From assembly GCA_949316495.1 (NCBI GenBank), contig OX439012.1, forward strand, positions 23,098,666 through 23,162,665: 64,000 nucleotides of DNA, read 5' to 3'. Source of the stretch: Amphiduros pacificus. Lineage: Eukaryota; Annelida; Polychaeta; Phyllodocida; Hesionidae. This document shows, piece after piece, positions 59,190 to 64,000 of the stretch (position 1 is the stretch's first letter; each line of letters begins with the position of its first letter). The notes under the pieces are model-generated. The model saw nothing but the letters and a program-made list of their open reading frames with translations. It was not told the DNA's origin and made no database searches. Position numbers and translations under genes: made by a program.

Positions 59190-60090
59190 GGCCAATTAGT
59201 TTGATTAAGTGTGGAGGAGGGATAGGTATAGTGTCAGACGACGACAACCAGTGTCTTTCTCATCTCCACCCCCTCCAAAATTAGTGGGTTAAAATACAAA
59301 GTTAGTTTCAAGCGCCACCGCAGAGCAAGTAAAAAGTTCCAGGCGAAGCTGAGAGCTCTGGAAATATATAGGCAATATAACGAGCCCACCTAATAAAAAC
59401 GTAAACTGTGTTTGAATTTGGTTTTAAAATGGAAATTAAACTTTTACCCCACTCCATTAAAAAGAAATAGTGAGAAAAAAATGTTTATAAGACTCAGTGA
59501 CATCTGAATGCTATTCTGATATATGGACTGCCAATTACACAGGATAATTATACCGAAAATCAATAATAATAATGTCTCTTTTTAATCCAGATTCACATTA
59601 AAGATTATTGAACTAACATATGAACAAAATCAGCATGCATGGCTTGCAAATGTAGTATTATGTTTCATCACTCTATCGATATTTCCTGATGCAGGCTCAG
59701 ATTTAAATATATGAAATTTAAATCATGTGAAAACACCGCTGCAATGATATGTACTCTTATAACTGATCACTCTCTTATCTTAATGATTTGAAGTCTCGTT
59801 AGTTGCATTAGCGAGAGAAGTCTCGTTGGTTGCATTTATATAATATCAAGGGAAAGTCAAGGGAGAAGAAGAACTTTGAGCATGCGCACAGCTGTCATGT
59901 GAAGTCTCGCATTGTTCACGTTCCTCAGCCTTCAACACACAGAGGCATGCTTAATGGAAAAGAGGCTTGATTTCACAAAAATACCCCGAGCTGTCAATCT
60001 ACAGGGGGTATTTTAATTGCTCATGAACGCAGCTAAATACCCTGCAGAGAAGTCCTTGGCAACCTCCCTTTCTTGCTTGGCTCAGCAATA
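59190..60090. other. Intergenic DNA with a GC-richer patch
   Basis: The patch at 59860-60075 has GAGCATGCGCACAG, which is NRF1-like, but no reading frame. The rest is AT-rich with no recognised feature. Confidence 0.4.
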
Positions 60091-60092
60091 TG

Positions 60093-60095
<3 letters not shown>

Positions 60096-60154
<59 letters not shown>
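60096..60154. repeat. (AT)n microsatellite
   Basis: AT dinucleotide run of about 58 bases with one C at 60123; no inverted arms. Confidence 0.95.
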
Positions 60155-60157
<3 letters not shown>

Positions 60158-60159
60158 GT

Positions 60160-61210
60160 TCATCTTAGTCTTACACTAGTTTAGGTCAAAGAAAAAACAT
60201 GCATCTCTATAAAGCCTCCCTGTAAATATTCAGGAGGTGGAAAAGCAGAAAATTTTCTTTTTTGTTTGATGTGAGCGATAAATCCTTATCGTTTTCCAAT
60301 ACAATAGGCGTGCATTTTACATAGTATTCTTATAGCAAATGAGAAGTGTAATTAGTTATTTTCTGCCGATGAGGTGAGAGTATCTTACATTTTCCCAATA
60401 ATTGATTTATAACTGACAAAATCTTGCCAATAATGTTTTTACCTGAATGACAGGGGTTGAACAGGATCCTTAACTATAAAACCATAGATGATTTAAAAAT
60501 CAAAGAGTATATTGCATATCTTTTATGGCATAAACTTGGTTTGTGGAATTATTGTGTTGATATGCACACTATATTTAATATATTGTGAATATCTGGGACA
60601 ACACTGGTCAATACAGACACCTGAAAGACACAGCCAAACATGGATATAACTTAAATATATTAATCATATAAATCATTTAATACCTTTAAATGAAATAATC
60701 AAATTTGCATTTTTTCCCCACATATATTATTTATCCATTGTAAATAATTGACCCATTCATTCTATTATCATTCATTTATCTATTTTTCCCCAGTTTGTTC
60801 GTGTTTCATGGTTAATCAGTTTTAACAGAGGTCATATTCAACTCGGACAAAATTATTACTTTTATTACAATTTTTGTTATATTAAACATTTATTTTTGTT
60901 GTCACAAAAACCTCATCAAATTAACAAGCACCGTATTTTCCTTAACAAAAACTTGATTCTTGTGATATATGTTATGATTGACAACTATTATTTTGTCAGT
61001 ACGTTGTTCCTCTTTCCATATATTCTGGATATTTTAACACAGGCCCCTCCAGGGGTTTACAATCTTCCTTGGTTTTAGTCCAAGTATACACATAATCTAT
61101 TCTGCTTTAAACAACCCCCATTTCTTATGGTTTTAATTATATGATATTGAAAAGGAGAGTCGCATTTCCCAGATGTTCTAACACAAGCCCTTCCATGGGT
61201 TTACTTTTTT
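60160..61210. other. AT-rich intergenic DNA
   Basis: A pair of imperfect 33-base direct repeats, with TAACACAGGCCCCTCC or TAACACAAGCCCTTCC and GGGTTTAC, lies at 61028-61060 and 61172-61204. No gene is seen. Confidence 0.5.
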
Positions 61211-61213
61211 TTG

Positions 61214-61269
61214 TAACACGGATGGTTCCTCTCAGCAATCATTGTCAAAAATAGGAACTATCCGTGTTA
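61214..61269. ncRNA. Candidate 56-nt hairpin
   Basis: TAACACGGATGGTTCCT (61214-61230) pairs with AGGAACTATCCGTGTTA (61253-61269). All 17 positions pair if the one G to U contact is counted, and the loop is 22 bases. It is short for a microRNA precursor but within range. A foldback relic is the alternative. Confidence 0.3.
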
Positions 61270-61630
61270 TTCTGTGATCGGCACGATCATGGGAAGTGCG
61301 TAGTCATATTCTGTGGGTTGTAATTGTTTTTTTTCATTTTTGGTTTATTTTAATTTTTGTTTTGTTTGTTGTAATTTTCCGTTTGTTGACAGGTTTGGTT
61401 AGTTTGTTAATTTTTTTTCTCATCCGTATTGCATGTGGGTCACCTCTTTTTCTTGTTTAATTTAAATAAGCATAAGGTTAATTCTGTTTGACATAACCCT
61501 TATTTGCCTTTTTAAAGATTATACTGTTCATAAAATTATCAAAAGATGAGTAAGTGACAATATGATTAGAAGTATTATTAAATTTTGGTTGGTGAATTTG
61601 GTTAAAGTTTGTACTGGTTGATGGTAGATG

Positions 61631-61775
61631 AGTGGTAACTAGTAATATCCTGGAGGTCCCTGGTAACTAGTAATATCCTAGAGGTCCCTGGTAACTAGTA
61701 ATATCCTGGAGGTCCCTGGTAACTAATAATATCTTAGAGGTCCCTGGTAACTAGTAATATCCTAGAGGTCCCCTT
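61631..61775 (+). repeat. Tandem repeat, 28-bp unit, 5 copies
   Basis: The unit contains GGTAACTAGTAATATCC then TGGAGGTCCCT or TAGAGGTCCCT, alternating between copies. This suggests growth by pairs of units. Confidence 0.92.
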
Positions 61776-61789
61776 TTACTGTGAGAAGA

Positions 61790-62640
61790 GAGTGTATGGA
61801 CAGGTGTGGAGCAGATAGGATGCCTCAACCTTCTCCCACAGAACAAGCACGCCACATCTCTCTGTCACCCCACTAGGGGGCGGGATTGAGTTCATATGAA
61901 AATAACAAGGCAAATTATCATTATGTGGCTGCGAGGTGTCGGCCTGGGATACCGGCTACAACCTGTGTTTTTCAACACCCCACTCATTTCGGCTAATGTT
62001 GCCCTGTCTGTTTTTGAAGCCGACTGACAGTTACCATAAACACGTGTTATCAAAACAAATATACTGATTGACATCACCCCTGGCCAGGTCCCACCTTTAA
62101 TATTGTTTATATAATCTCAATTAGCACCTAATTAAGCATTGTCTCCACCGCAAGGAGGCAGGGTCGTCGAGTTATTTTGCCACCAGGGGGCCTCTGTGAT
62201 ATACCAAGCTCAGTTGCCAATTTGAGTGCCCCCTGGTGGGACCTTCCCTCATCCCCTGAAATGTAAACTGTCGATAGAGAGATCGACTGCCGTTGGAAGG
62301 CCTCAATCGTCAGACATTTGCTGTCAGAACGAGGCTTATCCTCCTTGCAGCTCGGCCCATGCAGATAAAAATGCACACAATGTCAGTCGGTGTTTGTCTT
62401 AGGCCCCACAGTTTACAAGCACAGGGAAATATTTTGAAATGCAAGCCACGGGAGACAGCCCGTGGAACAACAAACGTGGTGATGGCGGATTGTACAGTTA
62501 TCGCGTGGATGGATTCAATGCCGAATCTAGGGGACGACACCCAGATAGAGAGAAGGTCACAGACGCCGTGCGGACGACAGCAGACTCGTTCTGGATGATA
62601 GTAGGGTTACATAATCTGGGATGAGTCCCTTTTTCACTGA
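61790..62640. promoter_or_regulatory. GC-rich island with three CTCF-like motifs
   Basis: CCACTAGGGGGCGG at 61870-61883 (+) and CCACCAGGGGGCAC on the minus strand (62226-62239) match the CTCF core at all 14 positions. CCACCAGGGGGC at 62180-62191 (+) matches the 12-base core. The last two face each other 34 bases apart. Open frames on both strands at 62290-62770, including a Glu-rich 90-codon minus frame, show no domain. The island looks like a boundary or promoter element; an unrecognised exon cannot be excluded. Confidence 0.45.
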
Positions 62641-63320
62641 CCTTCTGCATATACCTATGGCTCCACAAACAAGCTTTCCTAAGTTGGGACATGTATCTAT
62701 TTCGCCTTTGCTTAGACAGAAAGAAAATAGGATCCAAAAAGTTATCATTTTCCTCCTCCTCTTCAGTCAAACCCCATGACCTTGAAATAGAGTGACTTAA
62801 CTTAAATTTGCATTATCAAATTTGAAGATTTACACGGATATACATGTTTAGTACAGTTTGAAAAAAAACCTTTTTTTATATCATTTCATCAAATATGTAT
62901 CAAACGTAAATTGAAGTTACTTTGTCTGATTAGGTCACGTGTCCATTTAGTAACTTTATACCACTTACAAGGACAATGAGTAATTTGTCACCATGTGAAA
63001 GCCACGCAACAATTCACGCGATGACCTTGTGTGACCTCAAAAGTTCACGTTTTTAAAACTTGATGTGACAGTTTTGGTCAATATGTTGCCAGCAAATCTT
63101 TTGAAACAAGTGCACAATTAGGATTTGAAACGTAAATGTTAAACGATCGTTGATTTACTCGAACTCTACTTTTCTAAACCTCTTCATGATTACGGTTAAC
63201 TATATCATAATCATATTAGAAAATTATGAATTAAATCATTTCTCCCACGTGAAAAGGGTCGTTTCATTTGATGGATTTTTAGGATGTCAACTCTTTAACG
63301 TCAATATAATAATATAAAAT
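62640..63320. other. Intergenic DNA, no gene seen
   Basis: Nothing is recognised apart from AT-rich DNA. Confidence 0.45.
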
Positions 63321-63324
63321 ATAT

Positions 63325-63478
63325 TCGAATGAATTAGAATTGATTAGATTAAAATAGATTAGAATAAATTAGAATAGATTAACATGGAAAAGATAAGAAT
63401 AAATCAAAACAGATTATAGTTGAATAGATTATAATAGAATAGAATATATAAGAATAGATTGAAATAGAATGTAATAGA
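63325..63478 (+). repeat. Degenerate TAGAATAGAT-type tandem repeat
   Basis: Loose five- to ten-base units of TAGAA, TAGAT and TAAAT types; a decayed microsatellite. Confidence 0.8.
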
Positions 63479-63904
63479 GGGTTCTCATCAATACACTTAT
63501 ACACTTATAGCAAGAATCTAAATGGTTCTGAAATCATGATAACGAGACGAAGTTCCAAGAAACAATCAGAAAAATCTAGAAGTGATGTGTCTAAAATCAA
63601 TGAGTTTTCATTTATACAAAGCTTACGATTTCAAGATTTAATCCTGAGTTTTAAACTTCGAGTAAGTTGACCGTGAGGCCAACCTTGATGTAACCTAAAG
63701 GGACTTAATTCCCCTATAATGCCCGTGTTGACTGTGTGTAAAAGAGATTTTCCTCTGTTCTGTTTGATGCAGATGCTTTGAGTATGTCCATATCAACGCT
63801 GATCTGAAGTGAATCAATGGTGTAAATACATAAATATCATTTCAAACAACGTCAAAATGGAATCAAAACTATGGTGCTGAGGCTTGCACTAAGCTATCGG
63901 AAAA

Positions 63905-64000
63905 TCTGTCCTGTGGTAACAGGGTTTCTATCCTATGGTATGAGAGTATATGTTCTGTGGTGTGAGAGTATCTGTCCTATGTTATCATAGTATCTGTCCT
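63905..64000 (+). repeat. Tandem repeat running off the window end
   Basis: Units of about 27-28 bases share GTATCTGTCCT followed by GTGGTGTGAGA or ATGGTATGAGA. At least three copies are visible, and the array continues beyond 64000. Confidence 0.8.

Noticed and set aside
62293-62770. Overlapping frames of 60-100 codons on both strands as coding exons
   Set aside because: No recognisable domain, frames compete on both strands, and the block is better described as a GC-rich island; an exon is not excluded.

Overview
The window reads as invertebrate nuclear DNA, most likely from a lophotrochozoan and probably a mollusc. It is AT-rich, gene-poor and full of microsatellites and minisatellites, and it carries several tRNA-headed SINEs with bodies that resemble molluscan ones. 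The phylum call is inference from the SINEs and from the style of the two genes; no species can be named from the sequence alone.

Only two protein-coding genes are convincing, both intronless in their coding part and both on the + strand. At 22.3-23.5 kb lies a rhodopsin-family GPCR of 384 codons, of the lophotrochozoan peptide-receptor-like type, with a TATA box and two short upstream ORFs. At 35.7-36.8 kb lies a FoxL2 forkhead transcription factor of 359 codons. It sits in a CpG-rich stretch behind a TATA box and a fused E-box/CRE site. FoxL2 is a gonad and ovary regulator in vertebrates and has sex-biased expression in bivalves. Nothing suggests the two genes act together.

Layout. 0-5.8 kb: SINEs, a 49-bp minisatellite, long (AT)n tracts and a perfect 154-bp palindrome. 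8.1-9.7 kb: a large 17-bp minisatellite with higher-order structure. 10-21 kb: SINEs, a 14-bp minisatellite and (AT)n tracts. 22-24 kb: the GPCR. 28-34 kb: three SINE copies on the minus strand, a decayed CR1/L2/Rex1-like LINE split by one of them, a 28-bp minisatellite of about 50 units and a 315-bp (TTTA)n tract. 35-37 kb: FoxL2. 40-63 kb: a protein-gene-free 3' flank with a series of GC-richer islands, repeated CTCF-like motifs, an array holding eight perfect CRE octamers, five more minisatellites, and an apparently identical 591-bp tandem duplication.

The most promising lead is the FoxL2 neighbourhood. The 12-base E-box/CRE composite of its promoter recurs 20 kb downstream beside a CTCF-like motif, a tandem array of CREs lies between them, and CTCF-like motifs in convergent orientation bracket the locus. 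That these parts form one regulatory domain is inference.
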